From positions 1-64,000 of the forward strand of contig CAJJBI010000002.1 in assembly GCA_905182465.1 (NCBI GenBank): DNA of 64,000 nucleotides. Reading direction: 5' to 3'. The position numbers and the translations under genes were made by a program. Source of the DNA: Opitutaceae bacterium BACL24 MAG-120322-bin51. GTDB taxonomy: Bacteria; Verrucomicrobiota; Verrucomicrobiia; Opitutales; Coraliomargaritaceae. This document shows positions 41,832 through 50,758 of the stretch, in pieces. The notes beneath the pieces were generated by a model. It was not told the origin of the DNA, did not search any database, and saw nothing but the letters and a program-made list of their open reading frames with translations. Position 1 is the stretch's first letter. Each line of letters begins with the position of its first letter.

Positions 41832-43091
41832 ATGACCGGTTTTAAGATAGCTATCATCGGCGGTGGCGCTGCGGGTTACTTCGCCGCAATCACTGCAGCC
41901 GAAGCCAACCCTTCGGCACAGGTCACCATCTACGAGCGGAGTAAGCGGACCTTAACCAAAGTCAAAATCTCTGGTGGTGGCCGTTGCAACGTCACGCACA
42001 ACTGCCTCGATCCCAAGGAGCTCGCCACTCGCTACCCACGAGGCGCGCATGAATTACGCGGCGCCTTCCACCGCTGGCAACCACAAGACACGATCGACTG
42101 GTTCGCCGCGCGCGGCGTCGCGACTAAAGCCGAACCAGATGGCCGCATGTTCCCGACCACCGACGACTCACAGACCATCATCGATTGCTTCCACAAGGCC
42201 GCCCAATCCGCAGGCGTCCAGCTACGCAAAGAATGCGGCATAAAAAGCATCAGCCATTCGCAAGACCGATTCATCGTTCACCTATCAGATGGGACCCAAG
42301 AGACTACCAATAAAGTATTAGTCGCCAGTGGTTCGTTAAAAGCCTCATCGCTGACCCACTCACTTGAAGCCCTCGGTCACACCATCGCCTCGCTTGCGCC
42401 CTCACTCTTCGCCTTCAACTTGTCCGACAAACGCACCCAAGGCCTCTCCGGCCTTGCCATACAGAACGCCATAGTCTCACACGTGTTGCCGTCGCCCGTA
42501 AAGACCGCTTCACGCAAACCCAAACCCCTTCCCCAAACAGGTCCCATTCTTATCACTCATCGCGGCCTCAGTGGTCCCGCCATCCTCCGGCTCTCCGCCT
42601 GGCAAGCCCGTGCATTTCAGGATGAGAACTATCATTTCGAAATCCAAATTAATTGGCTAGGCCAGGTATCCAAAGATCAATTACACGAACAGTTTAACAG
42701 GCTCCGCAATGGTAAGACAGAGGTTAAAACTAAAGTCTTCGAACAGATTCCTCGTCGCTTCTGGGAGCGACTTGTCGAATTCGTTGGCATCACCGAAAAT
42801 CTCAAATGGGCTCAACTCCCCAAAGACAAAGAGACCGCCCTCATACAAGAACTCATCGCAGGTCGCTACAAGGTCCAAGGCAAGACCACCAACAAAGACG
42901 AATTCGTGACCTGCGGGGGCGTCAGCCTTAAGGAGATTGATTTCAAAACTATGGAGAGCCGTCTGGTACCTGGACTCCACTTCGCAGGCGAATGTCTAGA
43001 CATCGACGGGATCACTGGCGGCTTCAACTTCCAAGCTGCTTGGACAGGTGGAAGACTCGCAGGCTTGGCCATGGCAAACGAACAGGAATAA
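41832..43091 (+). CDS. HI0933/YhiN-family flavoprotein
   Basis: A 419-residue FAD-dependent protein with the Rossmann motif AIIGGGAAGYFAA at residues 7-19, the KISGGGRCNVTHNC block of the HI0933 family and the C-terminal GECLDIDGITGGFNFQAAWTGGRLAG FAD contact. The family is conserved and of unknown substrate; TIGR00275 is the usual model. It follows the ABC-F gene by about 110 bases. A TIGR03862-type relative at 580-1782 has the same fold but a different N-terminal block, so the two are not duplicates. Confidence 0.9.
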   Translation: MTGFKIAIIGGGAAGYFAAITAAEANPSAQVTIYERSKRTLTKVKISGGGRCNVTHNCLDPKELATRYPRGAHELRGAFHRWQPQDTIDWFAARGVATKAEPDGRMFPTTDDSQTIIDCFHKAAQSAGVQLRKECGIKSISHSQDRFIVHLSDGTQETTNKVLVASGSLKASSLTHSLEALGHTIASLAPSLFAFNLSDKRTQGLSGLAIQNAIVSHVLPSPVKTASRKPKPLPQTGPILITHRGLSGPAILRLSAWQARAFQDENYHFEIQINWLGQVSKDQLHEQFNRLRNGKTEVKTKVFEQIPRRFWERLVEFVGITENLKWAQLPKDKETALIQELIAGRYKVQGKTTNKDEFVTCGGVSLKEIDFKTMESRLVPGLHFAGECLDIDGITGGFNFQAAWTGGRLAGLAMANEQE

Positions 43092-43281
43092 GGATTCCGA
43101 CTGTTTGTATTGATGATCATGCGGTCATCCATTCAGCTCACGGCTTTAGAAGAAATATCCAAGTATTTCTTCAAGCACCAATCGAGATGCTCAAATACAA
43201 GTTATGACTTTGACCATATTATACTCAAAAAATGTTCCCAAGCAGGGTCTCTGCGAATAGCTTGATCTAGGCTTATTTAAT

Positions 43282-43575
43282 TTAAGCGCTTGGCTTCTTC
43301 GTCCGCTTCACCGGCTTAGACTTTATTTCAAGGTAGACGGACTCATTTCCCGCATTTAGAATGTCACCAATGGCCTTTGATAAGGTAGAGACGTGAGTAT
43401 CTGTAGCTGTTTCCATACTACCTCCGACTTTGCAATCGAAGTCCCAGAAGTCGACGCCGTCGGGCAGCTTCTTGTTACGCTCACGTTTGATGTATTTGTT
43501 CATCTCCGCACGGATCGAGTCGACGAGGCGAGCGGGTTGAATCTTAGGATGCGTAAGCGGAAATAGTTTTTTCAT
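43282..43575 (-). CDS. DUF6172 family small protein
   Basis: A 97-residue basic protein beginning MKKLFPLTHPKI and containing KKLPDGVDFWDFDCK, the combination I associate with the DUF6172 family found in diverse bacteria. The acidic Trp-Asp-Phe-Asp core and basic termini suggest a small globular protein. No function is known. It is unlinked to its neighbours and separated by 190 bases from the convergent flavoprotein gene. Confidence 0.8.
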   Translation of the reverse strand: MKKLFPLTHPKIQPARLVDSIRAEMNKYIKRERNKKLPDGVDFWDFDCKVGGSMETATDTHVSTLSKAIGDILNAGNESVYLEIKSKPVKRTKKPSA

Positions 43576-43716
43576 AGCACGACGAAGCGTCTAGCGAATG
43601 GACCGAAAAGCAATCGCTATCTTGCCAAGCGAGCTTCCTAGCTCGTAGATGATCTGCCTGTAGTGTGACACATCGTGTGAAGGCATATACACACCCGCGA
43701 ACACACAAGGCTGGAA

Positions 43717-46704
43717 TCACCCTTTATTCGTGATCCAGACGCAGGCGTAAGGTTCGAGCACAATCTCACCGGCAAGGTCCTCGTAGACAGCGCCTCTGAT
43801 CAAATCGACCCATGCCTCGGTGGCGATAAGGTTGAGTTCAACGAGCGGAATCGTTTGCCTTTCAGAAGAAACATTGTGCAGGGCAAAGAGTGATTGCTTA
43901 CGGTCCAGACTCTCGCGCCAAAAAGCGAAGATTTGATCGGAAAAGTGTAGCGTATACTGTGTGGCGTTGGGGTGGAAGGCGTCTTGTGCTATACGTATTT
44001 GAATGAGGCGCTTCATTTCAGTGAAGACCGCCTTGTGGTGGCGCCCATCATCGTCTAGCGCGGCATAAAGATCGTCAGCTTCCCAGTGGTAACGATTAAT
44101 TGTGCGGGCGCGACCAGACTGCGCCATGCCCTCACGATTGTTCTCCGTGCCTAGTAGACTATGGATATAAATCGCAGGTAGGCCTTCGAGCGCGAGCATG
44201 ATGGTGTGCGCGCAGATGAAACGCGCCATTTGAAAATCATCTGCCTCGCCGCCGATTGGACGCTCCATTGCACTGTAGAGAGAAATATTGGCCTCGTAGG
44301 GGGTCAAATCGCCTTGCGGTGTTCGGCGCATCGAGATTTCGCCTCCCGACTCGCGTATATTTTCGATCAAGCCGTCGAGTTCTCTTCCTGAGAGCAAACC
44401 CTCAGTGGGTCTAAGGCCGATGCCATCGTGCGATGCAATAAAGTTCAAATAGGCGCGCCCACTACGTGCAGGCGGCATGGAGGTCATCCATGTTTTTAAG
44501 TGCTTACAGTCACCGCTAAGAATGGAATGTAGTAGCAAAGGAGGCAGCGAGAAATTATAGATTAAATGCGCTTCGTTATCGTTACCAAAGTAACTGAGGT
44601 TCTCACGGTTCGGCACATTCGTCTCAGTAATGATGACTGCGCTTGGGTCGAGATTTTCAATGATCAAACGTAGCAACTTAATCAATTCATGCGTCTGAGG
44701 TAAGTGCACGCAACTGGTGGCAGATTCTTTCCAGAGAAAGGCGATGGCATCTAAGCGGAAAAAACGGATACCTTGCTCTACATATTGGCGGATGATGCGA
44801 ACAATCTCTAAAAGGACATCTGGATTACGGTAATTCAGGTCGACCTGATCTTCGCCGAAAGTGCACCAAACTTGTTTAACCCCATCGACGGCATGTACCT
44901 CGGTAAGTAAGGGCGTGCTGCGCGGGCGCACGACTTGAGAGAGGTCTTCAAATTCCAAACCGTTAATAAAGTAGCCACGCCCTGGTGCTTTATTCTTCTC
45001 GTAATTTTTGAACCAGAGGGACTCTCGCGAACAGTGATTAATTACGAGGTCAGCCATCACCGAGAACTCGTTTCCGATCGCAGTGATATCATCCCAAGAA
45101 CCAAGCGCGGGATTGACTGTGGTGTAGTCAATAACGGAGAAGCCGTCGTCTGAGCTGTAAGGATTGAACGGAAGAATATGCACGCCGCTCATAGTATTTT
45201 TAAGCTGGCTGACCATGAAGTTATTCAGCTCGCGCAGCGGTGGACGGCCTTCCTTTTTAATCGAGTCGCCATAAGTAACCATCATTACATCGGATTGATC
45301 CCACTTGCTCATCGCGAGCGCGGGGGGTGATGCGTGCTCAGACATTTTGGCCGCTTCCATCAACTCGTCGGTGATTTCATCCACATCTTCATCGCCGTAA
45401 ATCTCTTTAACATGGAAGGCTACACGTTGGCGAAAGCCCTTGGTCTTCGTATGCAGAGAGGGATTTAATACAATTTCGGAGCCGAATTCAAGACGGTCTT
45501 CTTCGACCGCTTGGCGAAGACGGTGCAAAATGTCAGGCACAGCAGAAATGACACGCTTCCAACTAGGCATGAAGGGTACGTCCATCGACTTGCTCGGATC
45601 GAGGAATTCCTCGCCCGCACTGAGGATATTTTCGGCGAAGACTTCGACGGTGGAACCCTCTGTGTGGCGATCGTATTTAAGCCCGTTGATCGAGGCGTCG
45701 CTGTTATAGCTCTCGATCAAATCAAGTGCGATACGATAGTAAGCAGCTTTGATTGTGCGTACAGTTTCGTGGGAAAAAACCTGCCCTTGCGTCGCCATCT
45801 TACGATAAAGCGATTTGGTAATATCACAACTCATCTTGGAGAGGCCGCGAGTACGATCTTCGAGCGATAGGTCTTGGTGCTTATGATCGTAGGTATCAGC
45901 GACATCGACTTGGCAAATCTGGTTGGTCGCATAATTGCGCTGCATCTCAGAGAGCACCCCCATTTCCAGGCCCCAGTCGGAGGGGATACGAATGTCTTCG
46001 ATCACGTCTTGCTGCATAGCAAACTCGCCCGCGAGCGGATAGTGGAAGCTGTCGAGGTATTCGAGGTATTCATCCGAACCACAGACCTTCTTGAGCGCGC
46101 GAATAAGAGGCGTAACGAGTAAACGGCAAACACGACCATTCATTGAACCGTTGGCAACACGAGCGTAGTAACCTTTACAAAATTTATAGCTAAGCGAAGG
46201 GTTCGCAACGGGATAGATCAGCCTCGCTAGCATCTCGCGCTTGTAGGTAGTAATATCGCAATCGTGAAGTGCGACTGCCCTCGCCTTACCTGAGGCGATA
46301 ATATAGCCAAACATGTACCAAACGTTACGGCCTTTGCCAGGCTCTTGAGGAGCAAGGCCTTTCTCCGAAAGTAAAGTATCGATTGCCCGTAGTCGTGGTC
46401 CATCATTCCAGAGAACCTGTGGTTGTTGCGGCAAACGCCCGAAAAATTCAAGTGCGTGCCGGTATTCAGCTTCGTTCGCTCTATCTAGACCTACGACAAT
46501 TTGATCCAGATAAGGGACGTCGGCAATCTCGTCAACAATGTGTGAGAGCGCAGGTCCCTCTAGCTCTGAGTAAAGAGAAGGTAATACGAGTGCCATCGGT
46601 CGGCGTTTTCGAAACTGCATGAGGTCAGCCTCCAGCTTTTCGAGCGGCCGATTGTTCAATTGGTGCAGGGTCGTGATGAGCCCTTGTTGGTGAAAGTCTC
46701 CCAT
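43717..46704 (-). CDS. Fused glucosyl-3-phosphoglycerate synthase-like GT and GH13_18 phosphorylase
   Basis: One uninterrupted 995-residue frame with two enzymes. Residues ~1-410 (about 45475-46704) resemble GT81 glucosyl-/mannosyl-3-phosphoglycerate synthases, with the HDCDI metal/nucleotide motif (~147-151), the GYYARV segment and no signal peptide. Residues ~455-995 are a GH13 subfamily-18 enzyme (sucrose phosphorylase / glucosylglycerate phosphorylase type), with nucleophile Asp652 in FFRLDAIAFLW, acid/base Glu694 in IITETNVP and stabiliser Asp760 in FIASHDGIG. The first half would make glucosyl-3-phosphoglycerate; the second would phosphorolyse glucosylglycerate. The phosphatase gene beside it supplies the middle step. 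Both catalytic sets look complete, so this is not a decay product. Confidence 0.85.
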   Translation of the reverse strand: MGDFHQQGLITTLHQLNNRPLEKLEADLMQFRKRRPMALVLPSLYSELEGPALSHIVDEIADVPYLDQIVVGLDRANEAEYRHALEFFGRLPQQPQVLWNDGPRLRAIDTLLSEKGLAPQEPGKGRNVWYMFGYIIASGKARAVALHDCDITTYKREMLARLIYPVANPSLSYKFCKGYYARVANGSMNGRVCRLLVTPLIRALKKVCGSDEYLEYLDSFHYPLAGEFAMQQDVIEDIRIPSDWGLEMGVLSEMQRNYATNQICQVDVADTYDHKHQDLSLEDRTRGLSKMSCDITKSLYRKMATQGQVFSHETVRTIKAAYYRIALDLIESYNSDASINGLKYDRHTEGSTVEVFAENILSAGEEFLDPSKSMDVPFMPSWKRVISAVPDILHRLRQAVEEDRLEFGSEIVLNPSLHTKTKGFRQRVAFHVKEIYGDEDVDEITDELMEAAKMSEHASPPALAMSKWDQSDVMMVTYGDSIKKEGRPPLRELNNFMVSQLKNTMSGVHILPFNPYSSDDGFSVIDYTTVNPALGSWDDITAIGNEFSVMADLVINHCSRESLWFKNYEKNKAPGRGYFINGLEFEDLSQVVRPRSTPLLTEVHAVDGVKQVWCTFGEDQVDLNYRNPDVLLEIVRIIRQYVEQGIRFFRLDAIAFLWKESATSCVHLPQTHELIKLLRLIIENLDPSAVIITETNVPNRENLSYFGNDNEAHLIYNFSLPPLLLHSILSGDCKHLKTWMTSMPPARSGRAYLNFIASHDGIGLRPTEGLLSGRELDGLIENIRESGGEISMRRTPQGDLTPYEANISLYSAMERPIGGEADDFQMARFICAHTIMLALEGLPAIYIHSLLGTENNREGMAQSGRARTINRYHWEADDLYAALDDDGRHHKAVFTEMKRLIQIRIAQDAFHPNATQYTLHFSDQIFAFWRESLDRKQSLFALHNVSSERQTIPLVELNLIATEAWVDLIRGAVYEDLAGEIVLEPYACVWITNKG

Positions 46705-46734
46705 AGTAATTAGGTATTTCTAGCAGAGCTAGTG

Positions 46735-47523
46735 CTATTCGTCTAAGAGTGATAGGATCGCAGCGTTCCAGCCCTTAGTTGCAGGGAACGGTGCATGCAC
46801 CACGCGTGGTGCCTTCGGGGAAATATGTGCGCCATCCGAGTGCGGGATGACGACGGCAATATCGGCAGCTTCAAGCATTGCAGTATCGTTGGCACTATCA
46901 CCGAGCGCGATGACCTGCCATTCAGTATCGGGCTCAAGCTCTTGATAATATTTCAAGACAGAGGCGCTGCCATCAGCCTTGTCGGAGGCGCCCATGAGAT
47001 GCCAGAAACGACCGCCACGCAGCATACGAATTCCTTGAATGCTGAGTTGATCGGCAAATTCTAAGCGTAGTGACTCGCTATCTTCCCACGAGAATGGTTC
47101 CGTCGCCAAGCGAGCAAGCGAGCGTTGTGATTGTATGATCGATAGTCCAGATCGCTCTGCGAGTTCTTGATCTGACCAATCGGCGAAGCCCTCAAATTTA
47201 TAGCCCATCTGGCTGCGTAGACCGTGAGCCACCTCTAAAATCCCTTTTCTTGGAAGGCCTTTAATCTGCACACTGTAGTCACCAGTGCGGTCATTAGGAA
47301 TTGCCAACAAGCCGCCATTTTCCGCTACAAGAGGCGACTGAAGCCCCAGCTCTATCGCCAGATCCTCCATCTCGGCGACCGTTTTGCTAGAATTTAAAAC
47401 CAGAGGCAGCCCCAGTTCACGCAAGCGCGCCATCGCAGGCTTGGCCTCGTCCCAGCTATAGCTGTGATCAAGAAAGGTGGCGTCCAAGTCGGTAACGACT
47501 AAAAACTTCTTTTTAGAAGCCAT
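46735..47523 (-). CDS. HAD-IIB phosphatase, mannosyl/glucosyl-3-phosphoglycerate phosphatase type
   Basis: A 262-residue HAD-superfamily type IIB phosphatase. The first motif is VVTDLDATFLD (nucleophile and acid Asp at residues 12 and 14 from the ATG at 47523), with LNSSKT as motif II, a cap domain and ALGDSANDTAMLEAAD as motif IV. The overall pattern matches the MpgP/YedP family that removes phosphate from mannosyl- or glucosyl-3-phosphoglycerate. It lies 30 bases upstream of the fused synthase/phosphorylase on the same strand, so it is the expected middle enzyme. The frame extends to 47586, but the start at 47523 gives the canonical N-terminus. Confidence 0.9.
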   Translation of the reverse strand: MASKKKFLVVTDLDATFLDHSYSWDEAKPAMARLRELGLPLVLNSSKTVAEMEDLAIELGLQSPLVAENGGLLAIPNDRTGDYSVQIKGLPRKGILEVAHGLRSQMGYKFEGFADWSDQELAERSGLSIIQSQRSLARLATEPFSWEDSESLRLEFADQLSIQGIRMLRGGRFWHLMGASDKADGSASVLKYYQELEPDTEWQVIALGDSANDTAMLEAADIAVVIPHSDGAHISPKAPRVVHAPFPATKGWNAAILSLLDE

Positions 47524-47604
47524 CAGAATACCTGAAAATTCATGAGGCAAGGGAGCATTCAAGACAGCTAGCAGAGAACATGCCAATGCACACTAAGGCT
47601 TAAG

Positions 47605-48801
47605 CTACTTATTCTTATACTCTATCCAGCGACTCATAAATTCAGTGCTACGGTGCTGATGGTGGCGAAGCATTTGGCCGATAAAGTTTTGTTTTCGACG
47701 CTGAACTTTTTCGCCGATTACGCATTGAATAATCGTGGCTAGTCGCGACAACCACTGAGCGGAATTAAAACGATCTTGGCAAAGTGCATGCTCTTCGAAC
47801 TGCCGAATACGCCAAGCTTCAGGCTCTCGGTAAAGCTGCAAGGCTGCAGTCGCAAACTCTTCGGCCGTGGTGTGACCCCATTCCAAGTTCATACAAATAC
47901 CCTCCGCGGCGATTGGAGTCATTATCGTAGGCGTACCCGTTTGGAAGCCGTCGAAAACTTTTCCCTTCAATCCTGCGCCGTAACGGAGAGGCGCTAAGTT
48001 GACACGGTAAAGCGACATGGTCGCCAGCGCGTCTTCAGCACGGCCCTTAAAGTGGAATCCATTCTTCGGCGCATGAAGCTCGGCTGTATACCGATCACCA
48101 TAAGAGCCGTAACAGTGGAGTTCGGCTTCGGGTAATTGTTGGCGAATGAGCGGCCAAATTTTCGCCTTACACCAACGCGCTGCATCCAGGTTTGGAGGAT
48201 GAAGGAAACTACCGATCAGAATGAAATCTTTTCGATTTTCAAAAGGCACACACTCGTCCGAAAGCTCTAGAGAAAATGGCCAATAGGCGAGTAAGCTTTC
48301 GCTGATGCCAAATTCATCGCGCAAGATTTCCATCTCGAACTCAGAAATCATCAAGGTGAGGTCGGAGCGATAGATGGCGGCGATTTCGCGTAGCGCTATT
48401 TCATTCTTTAGATTGAGCGCCTCTCCACTCTTGAGCGCTTGCTCTCGGGCAAGACGCAGGCAGTGGAGATCACTGGTATCGAGGACGCGGAGCGCCTCAG
48501 GACAATGCTGGGCGACACGCCAGCCAAACTGCTCTTCGGTCATAAAACGGTCAAAAATCACCACCTCGGGCGCGAGTGCTTCGACCCATGGATCAAAGGC
48601 CGGATCGTTAACCGCGATTTTGTGGGTCTTGACGCCAATCGCTTCGAGATCGAGCGCATGCTCACCGCGCTGAGCGGCGGAGGCGAAATGCACCTGCCAG
48701 CTGCCAAGCTGTAGAGCCGTGATCACGTCGTAAGTTCGCAGGCCAGCGGCTGTCGATGTCGGCTCCGGCCAGACTTTACCGATTATTAGGCAATTCATCA
48801 T
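47605..48801 (-). CDS. Glycosyltransferase (GT4-like, GT-B fold)
   Basis: A ~398-residue protein with a GT-B two-Rossmann layout: the N-terminal PEPTSTAAGLRTYDVI loop, a mid region (YRSDLTLMISEFEMEIL) and a C-terminal nucleotide-sugar domain (FILIGSFLHPPNLDAARW, GFHFKGRAED, LAPLRYGAGLKGKVFDGFQTGTPTIMTPIAAEGI). The GLKGKV...GTPTI pattern is typical of GT4/GT1-like transferases. Its acceptor is unknown. It sits upstream of the phosphatase and the fused enzyme on the same strand, so it may act on glucosylglycerate-type products, or on the cell surface. The first ATG gives a few extra residues; 48801 or 48798 both fit. Confidence 0.8.
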   Translation of the reverse strand: MMNCLIIGKVWPEPTSTAAGLRTYDVITALQLGSWQVHFASAAQRGEHALDLEAIGVKTHKIAVNDPAFDPWVEALAPEVVIFDRFMTEEQFGWRVAQHCPEALRVLDTSDLHCLRLAREQALKSGEALNLKNEIALREIAAIYRSDLTLMISEFEMEILRDEFGISESLLAYWPFSLELSDECVPFENRKDFILIGSFLHPPNLDAARWCKAKIWPLIRQQLPEAELHCYGSYGDRYTAELHAPKNGFHFKGRAEDALATMSLYRVNLAPLRYGAGLKGKVFDGFQTGTPTIMTPIAAEGICMNLEWGHTTAEEFATAALQLYREPEAWRIRQFEEHALCQDRFNSAQWLSRLATIIQCVIGEKVQRRKQNFIGQMLRHHQHRSTEFMSRWIEYKNK

Positions 48802-48824
48802 ACTCGTAATACCCCAAATACCAC

Positions 48825-48998
48825 TTAATCTACAATACAAGCGCTATCGTGGAAGATGCCCTTAAGGTTCATCTCGACCGAATCGAGCAATCCGCTCAAT
48901 CGGAGGTAGGCAGGCTTGATTGACTTAATGGGGACTTCGCTGACGCCCTTTTTAGCTGCGTGATTAAGAAGACCATGAAATGTTTCAATAACTGCCAT
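48825..48998 (-). CDS. 57-residue conserved-looking small ORF
   Basis: A short frame beginning ATG at 48998 (MAVIETFHGLLNHAAKK...) and ending TAA at 48827-48825. The translation contains GVSEVPIKSIKPAYLRL and ends SACIVD; it is balanced in composition and mostly helical-looking. It sits 24 bases upstream of the glycosyltransferase start on the same strand, so cotranscription is likely. I do not recognise a family. The ending Cys-Ile-Val-Asp might resemble a prenylation-type tail, but that is weak. Confidence 0.55.
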   Translation of the reverse strand: MAVIETFHGLLNHAAKKGVSEVPIKSIKPAYLRLSGLLDSVEMNLKGIFHDSACIVD

Positions 48999-49110
48999 TT
49001 TTAATTTTCTGGTAGGGTATAATTTTTCTGTTGAATAGATAGAACCTTATGCTCGTGCTAGGAGAAATCGCTCGCTTGGAATCCTTTTCACATTACTCTC
49101 TGAACCAATT

Positions 49111-50001
49111 ATGAACACAAAACAATTTTCAGGTGTTTTTACCGCGCTGGCAACACCGATGAAGGGTGGCGAAGTCGCTTATGCCGACTTGGAAAAGCTC
49201 GTCGCCCACCAGCTCGATGGCGGGATAAATGGCCTCGTCTCTGTCGGCACGACTGGTGAGTCCCCCACTCTCAATAAAGCCGAGCACATTGAAGTCGTTC
49301 GCGCCACCGTAAAAGCGGCTGGCGGCAAGGTTCCGGTCTATGCCGGCACTGGTTCTAACTCAACTTACGAAGCGGTCGCGCTGACGCGCGAAGCCGAAAA
49401 AGCAGGTGCCGATGGATTCCTCGTCGTAGCGCCCTACTACAACAAGCCGAATCAAGACGGGCTAATGCAACACTTTGGCAAAATCGCTGAAGCGACCGAG
49501 AAGCCAATCATACTTTATTCGATCCCTTCGCGCTGCGGCATTGAAATTTCGGTCGATGTAACGGCACGTCTCTACGAAAAATACCCGCACGTTTGTTGCA
49601 TGAAAGCAGCCGAGGGATCTTGCGAAAAAGTTACCGAATATGTGCGTGCCCTGGGCCCGGACTTCTCAGTGATGAGTGGGGACGATAGTCTGACTCTCCC
49701 CTTCATGTCGGCAGGTGCAACGGGAGTGATAAGTGTGGCATCGAATCTCGTCGTTTCCCCGCTCGTCGAAATGGTGCGCGCAGCCAATGCTAACGACTAC
49801 GCCACGGCACGAGCAACATTCCTTAAGTATTTCCCTTTCTTCAGGAGCATCTTCATCGAACCGAACCCCGTACCGATCAAATATGCACTTAAACAAGCAG
49901 GTATCATCGAATCGGACGAAGTTCGCCTACCGCTCAGCCAAATCTCCGCTGAGGCTCGTGCCATACTTGATCCACTAATGTTTGAACTCGAGCTAACCTG
50001 A
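49111..50001 (+). CDS. dapA: 4-hydroxy-tetrahydrodipicolinate synthase
   Basis: A 296-residue class I aldolase-fold enzyme condensing pyruvate with aspartate semialdehyde in lysine and diaminopimelate synthesis. Signature segments: SVGTTGESPTLNKAEH (proton relay Thr pair), YAGTGSNSTYEAV, APYYNKPNQDGLMQHF (Tyr), LYSIPSRCGIEIS and the Schiff-base Lys in CCMKAAEGSCEK. Length is normal. dapB follows 12 bases later. Confidence 0.95.
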   Translation: MNTKQFSGVFTALATPMKGGEVAYADLEKLVAHQLDGGINGLVSVGTTGESPTLNKAEHIEVVRATVKAAGGKVPVYAGTGSNSTYEAVALTREAEKAGADGFLVVAPYYNKPNQDGLMQHFGKIAEATEKPIILYSIPSRCGIEISVDVTARLYEKYPHVCCMKAAEGSCEKVTEYVRALGPDFSVMSGDDSLTLPFMSAGATGVISVASNLVVSPLVEMVRAANANDYATARATFLKYFPFFRSIFIEPNPVPIKYALKQAGIIESDEVRLPLSQISAEARAILDPLMFELELT

Positions 50002-50013
50002 GCCTAAATAATT

Positions 50014-50751
50014 ATGTCACTTAAACTACTCCTAAACGGCGCGCGCGGACGCATGGGCATCGCCATCGCCTCAATCGCTCAAGAGAACAACGCAGAGATC
50101 GTCTCAGCATGTGATACAGGCGATGATCCTCGTGCCAACATCGACGTCTGCGAAGCGATTATCGAATTTAGTTTTCACGAAGTCACTCTCGGCATAGCAA
50201 AACTCGCTGTTGAAAAGAATATCCCGCTGGTAATTGGCACGACGGGACACACTTCCGAAGAGAAGGCAGCCATCCTTAGCGCAGTTGACGGTAAGATCCC
50301 TGTAGTCTGGGCGGGCAACTATTCCGTCGGTGTGAATACGCTCAACTACCTAACTCGTAAAGCAGCTGGCATACTCGGCGACCAATACGAGCCCGAAGTA
50401 TTAGAGATGCATCACCATGACAAAAAAGATGCGCCCAGCGGCACAGCGGAGCGACTGATCGAAATCCTCAAGGACGGTTACGCTCTAAACGACGAGCAAG
50501 TTGTGCATGGCCGCGAAGGCATCGTCGGCGCGAGACCTCGTAAAGAGATCGGTGTGCATGCGCTCCGCGGTGGCGACATCGTGGGCGAGCATACAGTTTA
50601 CTTCTGTGGCGACGGCGAACGCATCGAATTAACCCACCGCGCGACCGACCGTAAGATTTTCGCTCAAGGAGCCATACGTGCTGCGCAATGGGCAGTCGGC
50701 AAGGTGCCCGGCGTCTACAATATGGAAGACGTCCTCGGTCTGACCGACTAA
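50014..50751 (+). CDS. dapB: 4-hydroxy-tetrahydrodipicolinate reductase
   Basis: A 245-residue NAD(P)H-dependent reductase following DapA in the diaminopimelate pathway. The N-terminal nucleotide loop GARGRMG and the catalytic block EVLEMHHHDKKDAPSGTA (active His and Lys) are intact. The C-terminal EHTVYFCGDGERIELTHRATDR completes the fold. It starts 12 bases after dapA and is followed 7 bases later by ruvA; the three form a short operon. Confidence 0.95.
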   Translation: MSLKLLLNGARGRMGIAIASIAQENNAEIVSACDTGDDPRANIDVCEAIIEFSFHEVTLGIAKLAVEKNIPLVIGTTGHTSEEKAAILSAVDGKIPVVWAGNYSVGVNTLNYLTRKAAGILGDQYEPEVLEMHHHDKKDAPSGTAERLIEILKDGYALNDEQVVHGREGIVGARPRKEIGVHALRGGDIVGEHTVYFCGDGERIELTHRATDRKIFAQGAIRAAQWAVGKVPGVYNMEDVLGLTD

Positions 50752-50758
50752 AGCAATA

